Origin: Firmicutes bacterium UBA4882
GTDB lineage: Bacteria > Bacillota > UBA4882
Assembly: GCA_002399265.1 (NCBI GenBank)
Contig: DHDG01000015.1
Location: 1 to 44,046 of the forward strand
Direction of reading: 5' to 3'
DNA: 44,046 nt
The notes below the pieces were generated by a model that was not told the origin of the DNA, did no database searches, and worked only from the letters and a program-made list of their open reading frames with translations. The position numbers were made by a program, and so were the translations under genes. Shown here in pieces: positions 8,088 to 15,748 of the stretch (position 1 is the first letter of the stretch; the number at the start of each line of letters is the position of its first letter).

Positions 8088-9101
8088 GTGCTGAGAAAAA
8101 TCGGCGGTTTATGGACCTGCATCATTTTATCTTTTTTTCTGGCGATTTTTGCGAACTTCGAAACAGTACAAGCCAATCAGCTTCAGATTCCCACGTTGTA
8201 CAACACACGTGATTTAGTGCTTGAATTGGAGGCTACCATTGTTAGCAATAAAGACTTGACGGATGTGAATGTCAAAATGCCTCTGATTCAAGGCCAGCCG
8301 CTCTACTGCCAGGGGGTTTTGGGAATCGATGCCTTGCCACCGGTGAGCATTAAGCAGGAGCAGGCCGGGTCCGGGTCTGACAGCTGGTACGCCGAGGTGC
8401 ACTGGGACGAGTTGCCAGCCGGAGAGTATCGGCGATTTGATGTTAGCATCAAAATGCGTAACAGCCGCCCGGTTTACCGGATTAATCCGGAAGCTTGCCT
8501 AACGGTTGATCCATATGCCTTTGCCGAGTATCTGGCGCCGGAGGAGGGTGTCGAAAGCGACCATCCATCAATTATTAATTGCGCCTCCCAAGTGATTGGC
8601 AATGCCCGGAATCCATATGAAATTTCGCGCCTGCTCTTTTCCTTTGTTAATAGTCATATGAATTACGACCTCAGTGCCAGCGATAACAGAAGGGGAGCCT
8701 TGTACGCGCTGAACAGCGGGCGGGGTACCTGTCAGGATTACGCTGATTTATATGTAGCTTTATGCCGCGCAGCAGGCATTCCGGCCAGACTAATTTATGG
8801 CCTGCGTTACAATACCGAAGAACACGGCGATCTGATTGGCAGAAGAAATGTCGCTAATAGGCACCATGTCTGGACAGAAATATATCTTGAATCATATCAA
8901 TGGGTACCTGTTGAGCCGACTTATACATATAAACTCAATGGCCGCAAAACAATCAGCTTTGACTATTATGGCACTTATCCGGCGCATGATCTTCATATTG
9001 CCACCGGGTATGAGAATCCCCCACTGACATGGAATTACAAATACTCTGGATCGAAACCGCAAGTCTACTTTAATGTGAATGAGATTCTCAGGCAGGAATA
9101 G
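8088..9101 (+). CDS. Secreted transglutaminase-like (papain-fold) protein
   Basis: A protein of about 337 residues with an N-terminal signal or anchor segment (LWTCIILSFFLAIFANF) and a transglutaminase-like core. Cys215 sits in GRGTCQDYADLYVALCRAAGIPAR, His260 in NRHHVWTEIYL, and the third position has Glu276 in WVPVEPTYTY where the family usually carries Asp. Members act outside the cytoplasm as proteases, crosslinkers or amidases; the substrate is unknown. I chose GTG at 8088 because GGGGGAG is at 8071-8077; TTG at 8085 is equally possible. The frame stays open back to 8010, but that stretch is the palindrome and does not look like a signal peptide. Pyroglutamyl peptidase follows 12 bp downstream. 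Confidence 0.8.
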   Translation: MLRKIGGLWTCIILSFFLAIFANFETVQANQLQIPTLYNTRDLVLELEATIVSNKDLTDVNVKMPLIQGQPLYCQGVLGIDALPPVSIKQEQAGSGSDSWYAEVHWDELPAGEYRRFDVSIKMRNSRPVYRINPEACLTVDPYAFAEYLAPEEGVESDHPSIINCASQVIGNARNPYEISRLLFSFVNSHMNYDLSASDNRRGALYALNSGRGTCQDYADLYVALCRAAGIPARLIYGLRYNTEEHGDLIGRRNVANRHHVWTEIYLESYQWVPVEPTYTYKLNGRKTISFDYYGTYPAHDLHIATGYENPPLTWNYKYSGSKPQVYFNVNEILRQE

Positions 9102-9113
9102 TCGTGGAAGGAT

Positions 9114-9752
9114 GTGAAGGGAATCAAAAAGATATTGCTAACTGGATTCGAGCCTTTCGGGGGAGCGTCTGTTAACGCCGCGTGGGAAGCAGTTCGCTGC
9201 ATGCGCGGGATGCCACTGGACATTGGCGGTGGCGGTTGTACTATTGAAGTCGCGACGCTACCAGTTGACACCGCAACGGTTCAACAGCAGCTATTTGGCT
9301 TATTGGATGCTCATCGGCCGGACGCGGTCGTCATGTGCGGGCAGGCTTCCGGGAGAAGTGCCATTTCTCTAGAACGCGTAGCCTTGAATATTCTTGATTT
9401 TTCAATACCGGACAATGCCGGCCGGCTCATGATTGATCAGTCTATTGTCGCAGACGGGCCAGCCGCTTATTGGTCAACGCTGCCGATCCGTTCCGCCCTG
9501 AACAGTCTAATCGAGGAGGGCGTTCCGGCAGAGATCTCCAATACTGCCGGTACTTATCTCTGTAATCAGACCATGTACTTAGCGTTGCATTATCTGATCA
9601 CGAAAAAGCGGAACATTCCCGCCGGGTTTATTCACGTCCCTGCGCTCCCGGGACAAGCTGCTGTCGCTAAACACAATATGCCCAGCATGTCCAGCGCAAT
9701 CGCAGCGACGGGTTTGCAGATTATTCTGGCGCAGACCGCCGCACTTCTATAA
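9114..9752 (+). CDS. pcp: Pyrrolidone-carboxylate peptidase (pyroglutamyl peptidase I)
   Basis: A 212-residue cysteine peptidase of family C15, which removes N-terminal pyroglutamate from peptides in the cytoplasm. The start carries the hallmark LLTGFEPFGG. The catalytic triad is visible: Glu87 in LERVALNILDF, Cys150 in NTAGTYLCNQ and His174 in FIHVPALP, each shifted by about six residues from the Bacillus enzyme. The GTG at 9114 has GGAAGG only two bases upstream, so the real start could be the TTG at 9132; the fold begins right after it. It probably shares a transcript with the transglutaminase-like gene and fits a peptide- and amino-acid-consuming lifestyle together with the peptide importer downstream. 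Confidence 0.92.
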   Translation: MKGIKKILLTGFEPFGGASVNAAWEAVRCMRGMPLDIGGGGCTIEVATLPVDTATVQQQLFGLLDAHRPDAVVMCGQASGRSAISLERVALNILDFSIPDNAGRLMIDQSIVADGPAAYWSTLPIRSALNSLIEEGVPAEISNTAGTYLCNQTMYLALHYLITKKRNIPAGFIHVPALPGQAAVAKHNMPSMSSAIAATGLQIILAQTAALL

Positions 9753-9970
9753 AGTGATGGCATTAAATGATATCGTAAAATGATTATATGAAGCGCCTAT
9801 GTGCCATGGATATGTGACGCGACACTAATATTTCGTGTTACGAGGAATTACCCATTTAATTCAAAAAATACCGGCAAACAGCAAAATGAAAAAAGGATTT
9901 TACACGCATACAAAGAATTCCTTAAAAAGAATTCCTTAGCTTTTCAGGGTTCTGATGTTTCTAAACCCGC

Positions 9971-10026
9971 TAATTCACTAATTCACTAATTCACTAATTC
10001 GCTAATTCGCAATTTGCCAATTCGCC
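9971..10026. repeat. 8-bp tandem repeat, seven units
   Basis: Seven consecutive 8-bp units: three exact TAATTCAC, two TAATTCGC, then AATTTGCC and AATTCGCC. The gradient from exact to diverged units suggests growth from one end. The array ends about 155 bp before the start of the solute-binding protein gene. Confidence 0.9.
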
Positions 10027-10131
10027 GAACTAAATCCGTAACTGCACGTGAACTACGCGCTGAATATCGGGATGGGTCTCTTTCTATATTCGCACAAATC
10101 CCGATTTCCAAACTTTTTAGGGAGGTGGGAA

Positions 10132-10164
10132 ATGGCCCTTTACTTGATCAGTTTTAGTAATTAG
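10132..10164 (+). CDS. Ten-residue leader ORF upstream of the binding-protein gene
   Basis: ATG at 10132 is preceded by GGGAGGTGGGAA, an excellent ribosome-binding site, and the ORF encodes MALYLISFSN before TAG. The stop codon overlaps the first base of the GGATGGAGGG that serves the binding-protein gene 17 bp further on. The arrangement resembles a translated leader, but no terminator/antiterminator pair is obvious and the peptide may be incidental. Confidence 0.35.
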   Translation: MALYLISFSN

Positions 10165-10181
10165 GATGGAGGGATAGGTTG

Positions 10182-11846
10182 ATGACGAAGAGGTTAGCTA
10201 TTACACTTACAATGGTATTAGTACTTGCCTTAGCTCTTGTTGCCAATGGTTTTGCTGCGCGCAACCCCCGCGAGATCATCATCGGTATGGCGCAGGAACC
10301 CGATACGTTGAACAACATGCTCTCCGATATGTCGGCGACAAGTCAGGCCGTTGGCGGACTTACTGACGATCTGCTTGAGCGTGATGGTAACTGGAAACTG
10401 TTCCCGCAGATGGCCACCCAAATTCCGACTATTGAAAACGGTCTTTGGAAAGTGCTTCCTGGTGACAAAATGCAGGTTACCTGGCAGCTTAAAAAAGGCC
10501 TGCGTTGGCGCGACGGCAGAGAGATCACTGCCGAGGACTTTGAGTTCACCTGGAAAGTTATCATGAACGACGATCTCGGCGTTCCCAGCCGTGAAGTCAG
10601 CGAAATGATCGAGAAATTTGAGATCAAAGACAAATACACATTTGTCCTGCATTTCAAACAGCTCTATCACTTGGCCAACCTTGGTCTTGATTATAATCCG
10701 ATTCCGAAACATATCTTTGAACCGATTGTTAAGAGTGGTGCCAAAGCATTTGCTGAGGCTGATTTCACCAAGGTGGTCTTTGAAAACGGTCCTTACATGG
10801 TTAAAGAATGGGTGCGCGGTAGCCATCTGGTTACTGTTGCAAACCCGAGATACAACGGAACGGAAAAAGCTAAAGTTCAGACCGTCATTTTCCGCTTCAT
10901 CCCGAACACCAATACTTTGATGGCCAACCTGCTGGCTGGCGCGGTCGATATGCTTACCCCGGTTGGTCTGACATTGGACCAAGGCCTTGCCCTTGACAAG
11001 ATGATCAGAGATCAAAAACGCGGCACTGACTACGGAGTACAGTTTACGACCGCCCTTACCTGGGAGCACATCGACTTTAACCTCGATAACCCCTGGTTGA
11101 AGGATAAGAGAGTACGTCAGGCCCTGGTATATGCCATTGACCGTCAGGCTATGGTGGATGCACTCTTTGAAGGCAAACAGTTTGTGTCACATTCTTATTT
11201 GCCTCCGAAGCATTACGGCTATAACCCGAACGTCAAACAATATGAATACAGCCCCGCCAAAGCTGCCGAGCTGCTTGCCGCCGCCGGATGGAAGAAAGGC
11301 GCCGATGGCATCATGGAGAATACCAAAGGCGAGAAGATGATCCTGACCATCCATACCACTGCCGGTAACGCAGTCCGTGAAAAAGTCGAAATGATTATTA
11401 AGGATCAGTGGAAAAAGATCGGCATCGAGCTGAAGATTGAGAACGTCGCCAGTACCGTTCTCTTCGGCGAAATCAGCCCGAAGCGTGCATACGAGCATAT
11501 GACCATGTACGCCTGGACAAGTCCGCCAACCACCAACCCGTACGGTTTGTGGGATAGCTCGCAAATTCCGACCGCTGAAAACGCCTATGCCGGACAGAAC
11601 CGTCCCGGCTGGCGCAACGCGAAGAGCGATGAGCTCTCTCGTGCGATCCTGAAAGAACTCGATGAGAAAAAACGTATTGCCCTGTTCCATGAACACCAGG
11701 CATTGTGGTCTGAAGAACTGCCGTCAATCCCCCTCTATTTCAGGGTTGATGTCAGCGCCACCCACAAGAATCTGCAGAACGTGAAGCCGACCGGAAACAC
11801 CACTCCGATCACTTGGAACGTTCAGAACTGGTCTTGGGCAAACTAA
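10182..11846 (+). CDS. ABC transporter substrate-binding protein, family 5 (oligopeptide/dipeptide type)
   Basis: A 554-residue extracytoplasmic solute-binding protein of the OppA/DppA family. It has a signal peptide (MTKRLAITLTMVLVLALALV, cleavage near NGFAA) and the family's core motifs: EPDTLNNM, WQLKKGLRWRDGREITAEDFEFTWK, GPYMVKEW and VRQALVYAIDRQAMVDALF. There is no lipobox cysteine, so the mature protein should be soluble. That is expected in a periplasm and unusual for monoderm Bacillota. The ATG at 10182 has GGATGGAGGG eight bases upstream. It is followed by a stable hairpin and the two permease genes. The ligand could be peptides or another compound; this family is broad. Confidence 0.92.
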   Translation: MTKRLAITLTMVLVLALALVANGFAARNPREIIIGMAQEPDTLNNMLSDMSATSQAVGGLTDDLLERDGNWKLFPQMATQIPTIENGLWKVLPGDKMQVTWQLKKGLRWRDGREITAEDFEFTWKVIMNDDLGVPSREVSEMIEKFEIKDKYTFVLHFKQLYHLANLGLDYNPIPKHIFEPIVKSGAKAFAEADFTKVVFENGPYMVKEWVRGSHLVTVANPRYNGTEKAKVQTVIFRFIPNTNTLMANLLAGAVDMLTPVGLTLDQGLALDKMIRDQKRGTDYGVQFTTALTWEHIDFNLDNPWLKDKRVRQALVYAIDRQAMVDALFEGKQFVSHSYLPPKHYGYNPNVKQYEYSPAKAAELLAAAGWKKGADGIMENTKGEKMILTIHTTAGNAVREKVEMIIKDQWKKIGIELKIENVASTVLFGEISPKRAYEHMTMYAWTSPPTTNPYGLWDSSQIPTAENAYAGQNRPGWRNAKSDELSRAILKELDEKKRIALFHEHQALWSEELPSIPLYFRVDVSATHKNLQNVKPTGNTTPITWNVQNWSWAN

Positions 11847-11864
11847 TCTCAATCTAAGTACAGA

Positions 11865-11890
11865 GGTGGCCGGGGAAGCCCCCGGCCACC
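11865..11890 (+). terminator. Intercistronic hairpin between binding-protein and permease genes
   Basis: A perfect 11-bp GC-rich stem (GGTGGCCGGGG at 11865-11875 paired with 11880-11890, 4-base loop) with no T tract. Such hairpins after binding-protein genes usually protect the upstream mRNA and reduce expression of the permeases; that role is inferred. Confidence 0.65.
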
Positions 11891-11917
11891 ACTTCTTGTG
11901 GTAGCGGAGGGAAAATT

Positions 11918-12901
11918 ATGCAAAGATACCTCATTCGCCGCATTTTACAGATGATACCGCTATTAATCGGTTTGTCCATTTTAATCTTTTTCATTATGTA
12001 TCTGATGCCTGGCGACCCGATTGACATGTTGGTCATGGGTAACCCCAATCTTAAGGCGGAAGACGTCGCCCGACTCAAGAAAGTCTGGGGTTTCGACCAG
12101 CCATTTCTAGTCAGGTATTGGAAATGGCTGAAACAGGCGGTATGGCATAGGGATTTAGGTTTTTCTTATCACTGGAAAATTCCCGTGACGCAGGTTGTCA
12201 GTGAGCGGTTGCCAAACACTTTGATTCTGATGTCAGCCTCGTTGGTGCTCAGTCTGTTAATTGCGGTACCTTTAGGTATTTATTCCGCCCGACGGCAATA
12301 TTCATTTGCGGATTATTTTCTGACGGTCTTAGCCTTTATCGGGCAGGCTATGCCAACATTTTGGTTTGGACTCATGATGATACTGCTTTTTTCGATTTAT
12401 TTAAAGTCGCCTTCCGGGGGGCCTTTGCTGCCGCCTGGCGGGATGATGGATATCGGTTCCACGGCCAGCTTTTTCAGCTGGGCGCGATTGAAATACTTAA
12501 TTATGCCTGCATTTGTGCTTGGCCTGCATAATATTACCAGCTGGATGCGGTTTATCCGTTCGACAATGCTGGAGGTAATTAACCAGGATTATATTAGGAC
12601 GGCCAGGGCGAAAGGGCTAAAAGAGCGCACTGTCATTTATAAGCACGCTTTTCGTAATGCAATGATTCCAATGATTACATTGTTAGCCATGTCGATTCCC
12701 AACCTGGTTGGCGGAGCTACCCTGACTGAAACAGTATTTGCCTGGAACGGAATTGGCAGCATGACCTATAACTCTGTTATGAATAAGGACTATTCGGTCG
12801 CGATGGCCAGTCTGATGTTCAGCGCCATTATGGTTGTGATCGGAAATTTACTGGCTGATATCTTGTACGCGGTAGTTGATCCCCGCGTCAGATACGACTA
12901 A
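11918..12901 (+). CDS. ABC transporter permease, DppB/OppB type
   Basis: A 327-residue inner-membrane permease with six hydrophobic segments. The N-terminal YLIRRILQMIPLLIGLSILIFFIMYLMPGDP and the C-terminal ATLTETVFAWNGIGSM plus DPRVRYD are hallmarks of DppB/OppB. The EAA-type coupling loop reads DYIRTARAKGLKERTVIYKHAFRNAM. The start ATG at 11918 has GCGGAGGG upstream. It pairs with the downstream DppC-type permease to form the membrane channel for the family 5 binding protein. No ATPase gene is found in this window. Confidence 0.93.
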   Translation: MQRYLIRRILQMIPLLIGLSILIFFIMYLMPGDPIDMLVMGNPNLKAEDVARLKKVWGFDQPFLVRYWKWLKQAVWHRDLGFSYHWKIPVTQVVSERLPNTLILMSASLVLSLLIAVPLGIYSARRQYSFADYFLTVLAFIGQAMPTFWFGLMMILLFSIYLKSPSGGPLLPPGGMMDIGSTASFFSWARLKYLIMPAFVLGLHNITSWMRFIRSTMLEVINQDYIRTARAKGLKERTVIYKHAFRNAMIPMITLLAMSIPNLVGGATLTETVFAWNGIGSMTYNSVMNKDYSVAMASLMFSAIMVVIGNLLADILYAVVDPRVRYD

Positions 12902-12915
12902 GGGGGTGAGCCGAG

Positions 12916-13848
12916 ATGGAAACAAAACAGCGCAAAGCTAATGCTAATATAAAAGCTAAAGCTACAAAGCCAGCTCAAGCCGTGAACCTCGAAGAGCTTG
13001 AAAGTCTCAGCTACCTTCAAATGGCATGGCGGAAGTTCCGCAGGCATAAACTGGCTATTGTAGGCGCAATCATGACAATCATACTTTTAATACTGGCTAT
13101 TTTTGCACCACTAATCACTCCGTATAGCTTTGAGGAACTTGATTTGGGCAATATGTTTGCTCCGCCAAGCTGGGATCATATCTTCGGTACTGACGAACTG
13201 GGTCAGGACGTGTTTACCCGGATACTATACGGCGGCCGTATTTCTTTGCTGGTTGGTTTCGCGTCAGCTTTTACGGCGGTAGTCTTCGGTATTTTGATTG
13301 GCTCGCTGGCTGGTTTCTACGGCGGATGGCTTGACAACCTGTTAATGCGTTTTACCGACATGATGATGACCATTCCGACGTTGCCGCTATTGATCGTTCT
13401 CTCGAGCCTGCTGGGCGGAAGCGTGGCAAACATTATTTTACTGATGATCATTTTCAGTTGGATGACAACCGCTCGTTTGGTGCGTGGTGCGGTGCTTACC
13501 TTTAAACAGCAGGAATTCATTGAAGCCGCACGTGCTCTGGGAGTTAGTTCCGGACGCATTATCTTCCGTCATTTGCTTCCCAACGCCATGGCTCCAGCCG
13601 TAGTTTCTGCCACCCTGATGGTTGGCGGTAACATCATTTGGGAGTCATCATTGAGCTTTCTGGGCCTTGGCATTCAGCCGCCCACGCCGAGTTGGGGTAA
13701 TATGCTGAGTCGGGCACAGGAGTACATTTGGACCGCTCCCTGGTTGGCGGTTTGGCCGGGTTTGTTTATTTTATTTACAGTGCTTGGCTTTAACTTTTTA
13801 GGCGACGGACTACGGGATGCACTTGACCCGCGCTCTAAGCTGGGCTAA
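12916..13848 (+). CDS. ABC transporter permease, DppC/OppC type
   Basis: A 310-residue permease with a charged cytoplasmic N-terminus rich in Lys, the DppC signature (MAWRKFRRHKLAIVGAIM, then FGTDELGQDVFTRILYGGRISL) and the coupling loop EFIEAARALGVSSGRIIFRHLLPN. The C-terminus ends GDGLRDALDPRSKLG as in OppC/DppC. AGGGGGTGAG precedes the ATG at 12916, 14 bp after the first permease. Two terminators follow, so the operon ends here without the usual DppD and DppF ATPases. Those subunits must be encoded elsewhere or shared with another importer. Confidence 0.93.
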   Translation: METKQRKANANIKAKATKPAQAVNLEELESLSYLQMAWRKFRRHKLAIVGAIMTIILLILAIFAPLITPYSFEELDLGNMFAPPSWDHIFGTDELGQDVFTRILYGGRISLLVGFASAFTAVVFGILIGSLAGFYGGWLDNLLMRFTDMMMTIPTLPLLIVLSSLLGGSVANIILLMIIFSWMTTARLVRGAVLTFKQQEFIEAARALGVSSGRIIFRHLLPNAMAPAVVSATLMVGGNIIWESSLSFLGLGIQPPTPSWGNMLSRAQEYIWTAPWLAVWPGLFILFTVLGFNFLGDGLRDALDPRSKLG

Positions 13849-13878
13849 ACCAAAGCTAAGATCTGAAGAGAAAACCTG

Positions 13879-13910
13879 AAGGGCTGAGAGATTCAGCCCT
13901 TTTCTCTTTT
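13879..13910 (+). terminator. Intrinsic terminator of the ABC transporter operon
   Basis: Arms AAGGGCTGA and TCAGCCCTT (13879-13887, 13893-13901) with a 5-base loop are followed by a pyrimidine tract TTCTCTTTT. Confidence 0.75.
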
Positions 13911-13915
13911 ACATG

Positions 13916-13950
13916 AAAAAAATCACCCGGCTCAGCCAGGTGATTTTTTT
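13916..13950. terminator. Bidirectional terminator between convergent units
   Basis: Arms 13916-13927 and 13939-13950 (AAAAAATCACC paired with GGTGATTTTTT) give A and T tracts on both sides, so it can stop transcription from the transporter operon and from the HD-GYP gene on the minus strand. Confidence 0.85.
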
Positions 13951-13959
13951 GATCTCCTT

Positions 13960-14121
13960 TTAGCAGTTCTCAAGCATTTTGGCCAAGACCGGGTATGAGA
14001 TGATATTACTGATGTTCTCTACAAAATTGATATTTTCAGGCTTAGCGCTGGCAAGGCCGCCTCGCATGATCACAGGCGTCAGGCCATGGTCCTCGGCACC
14101 CCGGTATAGAGGCGTTGGCAT
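13960..14121 (-). pseudogene. Probable C-terminal gene fragment (53 codons)
   Basis: On the minus strand ATG at 14121 opens a 53-codon frame that reads like a globular protein (YRGAEDHGLTPVIMRGGLA, then NISNIISYPVLAKMLENC) and stops nine bases before the bidirectional terminator. A TAA lies just three codons upstream of the ATG and there is no ribosome-binding site. It therefore looks like the 3' end of a gene whose remainder has been lost, placed between the HD-GYP gene and the terminator. I do not recognise the family. An intact small protein gene cannot be excluded. Confidence 0.45.
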
Positions 14122-14168
14122 ACTGTGTTAAAATATTACGGAATTGGGGGCAATCACTGTGCGAACAA

Positions 14169-15473
14169 TTAGTCTTCGGCCCACCGCTGCTGATAAAACT
14201 GGGAAGCGCGCTTCCAATCCTTCTCTTTGGTGTCTTTCCCCATACAGCTAACGAAGACAGCAACCATACGAGGGTCGAATTGTGTGCCAGAAGTAAACTC
14301 CAACTCACGCAGAGCTTCGGATTGAGAAATAGTCACACGATAGGAGCGGGCGGAAGTCATGGCATCATAACAGTCCGCAATAGCAATGATCCGAGCGGTA
14401 TACGGTATTTTATTACCCTTTAAGCCTTCCGGATAACCGGTGCCGTCATACCTTTCGTGATGGTACTTAATAATGTCGACCACAGTTTGTGGTAAATTGG
14501 CCTTGAGTGCTATTTCATAACCTGCCTGCGCATGCTCTTTAATTACTTCATATTCGTCAGGAGTTAGTGGCCCGCTTTTATCGAGAATTTCATCCCGGAT
14601 CGCGATTTTGCCGATGTCATGAAAGAGCCCGCCGATTTGTATTTGTTCGATGTCCTTACGGGGAAGCCCAAGTGCTTCGGCCAGCAACACCGCATAATTG
14701 GCCACACGATTGGAATGCCTGCCGGTCTCCGGATCACTGAGTTCGCTAATGGAAGTCAGGCTGTTGATCGTCCTTAAATGCGAAGCGTAAAGATTGTCGT
14801 ACATTATGAGATAGCGGTTGATAAAGATGAAGAGAAACGCCAGGCAGCAATTGAATAGGAGAAACACCGGCAAGGAAGTCATGTAAACATGGGCTAGTAT
14901 TATACCAACAGAAGGGATTATCACGCAGCTCAGTAAATGCGGACCGGCGATCTTATTAAATGTTTCAAAAAAAGGCACTTTCTTATTGATTAAATGCATT
15001 AGGGAAATGGCGCTGATGTTAAGAATCCAGAAGACAAGCGCTGCTGGAAATACCGGATACAGAGGCGGGTAAGCACTGGTTACGCTGCCTGCCAGTTTAA
15101 AATAGACCAAGGCAGAGGCATAGGAAGCCAAAGTCAGGTGCCCGACATTGGCTAGAAATTTCCACACATTGCGTTGATGCAGGATATAGTAAACCCCATG
15201 ACTAATCATAAGGAGGGGCATTAAATAGCGCGGGCCGAACAGAATTAGAAATGCAAATTGCACAATGGTGGCTCCAGCGATGCGGACGCTGTTTTTATAA
15301 GTAAAAGCGACAAATGTCTGGATGGCTGAGATCAGAACATACCCGAACCAGACTTCAAAGGTAAGTGGCAATATGTTGAGTGCCGGCAGTGAATTGATAG
15401 CGAAATGCAGTACAACGGCAGCCAAAAAGACGGCTGCACAAAAAATGGGGTTTGCATACTTGGACCGGGTCAC
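14169..15473 (-). CDS. HD-GYP domain protein, probable cyclic-di-GMP phosphodiesterase
   Basis: A 434-residue protein with about six to seven membrane segments in the first 230 residues and a C-terminal HD-GYP domain. The metal-binding His285-Asp286 pair lies in LFHDIGKIAI, and the extended signature HHERYDGTGYPEGLKG and RIIAIADCYDAMTS follow. HD-GYP proteins hydrolyse cyclic di-GMP to GMP or pGpG; the membrane part is probably a sensor of unknown ligand. The GTG at 15473 is preceded by a GGGGGG tract. The gene is convergent with the transporter operon, and a TTGATG-17-TAATAT promoter candidate lies upstream. Confidence 0.9.
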   Translation of the reverse strand: MTRSKYANPIFCAAVFLAAVVLHFAINSLPALNILPLTFEVWFGYVLISAIQTFVAFTYKNSVRIAGATIVQFAFLILFGPRYLMPLLMISHGVYYILHQRNVWKFLANVGHLTLASYASALVYFKLAGSVTSAYPPLYPVFPAALVFWILNISAISLMHLINKKVPFFETFNKIAGPHLLSCVIIPSVGIILAHVYMTSLPVFLLFNCCLAFLFIFINRYLIMYDNLYASHLRTINSLTSISELSDPETGRHSNRVANYAVLLAEALGLPRKDIEQIQIGGLFHDIGKIAIRDEILDKSGPLTPDEYEVIKEHAQAGYEIALKANLPQTVVDIIKYHHERYDGTGYPEGLKGNKIPYTARIIAIADCYDAMTSARSYRVTISQSEALRELEFTSGTQFDPRMVAVFVSCMGKDTKEKDWKRASQFYQQRWAED

Positions 15474-15522
15474 TTGAATCGCCCCCCAAAGATGTTGTAA
15501 GAGAAATTAAGTGAAATTTTAA

Positions 15523-15551
15523 ATATTATTGCTCCTAAAATTCGACATCAA
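15523..15551 (-). promoter_or_regulatory. Candidate promoter for the HD-GYP gene
   Basis: Reading the minus strand, TTGATG (15551-15546) and TAATAT (15528-15523) are separated by 17 bases, about 50 bp before the GTG start. Each box matches four of six consensus positions. Confidence 0.35.
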
Positions 15552-15611
15552 TTATTTTTTTCCTGCGAAATTCCTGCAAAAACCGGTCGGGATATTCCCC
15601 GTGCCGTGGCC

Positions 15612-15638
15612 TGGGACAGATGAACCGTCCCCGCGTCA
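15612..15638 (-). repeat. Solitary copy of the GGGGACGGTTC repeat
   Basis: On the minus strand this 27-bp stretch contains GCGGGGACGGTTCATCTGTC, the same core as the paired repeats near 35.3, 35.8 and 43.1 kb, but without an opposing arm. It lies upstream of rarA. Confidence 0.7.
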
Positions 15639-15748
15639 TGGCCTCGCATCATGGCGCAGAACGCATTCGCGGGAAAAGTATCCCTATTATGCAGGGATTG
15701 ATGAATATATGCAGAAATATTGTTTGGTGGGACGATGGGGGTTGGCAA

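Larger units (their letters stand above)
9753..10181 (+). other. Repeat-rich leader region before the binding-protein gene
   Basis: This 429-bp gap has no convincing long gene. It holds a 14-bp-period duplication (9912-9938, core AAAGAATTCCTTA), an 8-bp tandem repeat (9971-10026), an inverted repeat (arms ATCGGGAT at 10066-10073 and 10098-10105) and a ten-codon leader ORF with a strong ribosome-binding site (10132-10164). An open frame at 9801-9989 crosses the first duplication and shows no coding character. No promoter was clear enough to call; TATATT at 10085-10090 is the only -10-like box, without a matching -35. Confidence 0.6.

Noticed and set aside
9801..9989. 62-codon open frame in the leader of the binding-protein gene
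   Set aside because: It crosses a direct duplication, has no ribosome-binding site and no protein-like composition.
9971..10026. CRISPR-like array
   Set aside because: Units are 8 bp with no spacers; it is a simple tandem repeat.
10110..10145. T-box-like AGGGAGGTGGGAA stretch
   Set aside because: The conserved T-box antiterminator sequence is not matched and no terminator or specifier stem follows; it is better read as a ribosome-binding site.
10230..11069. Long antisense open frame (279 codons) opposite the binding-protein gene
   Set aside because: It mirrors the codon pattern of the clear sense gene and has no start signals or family resemblance.
15620..15748. N-terminal extension of RarA
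   Set aside because: The added codons cover a repeat element and exceed the family length; a better start lies at 15749.
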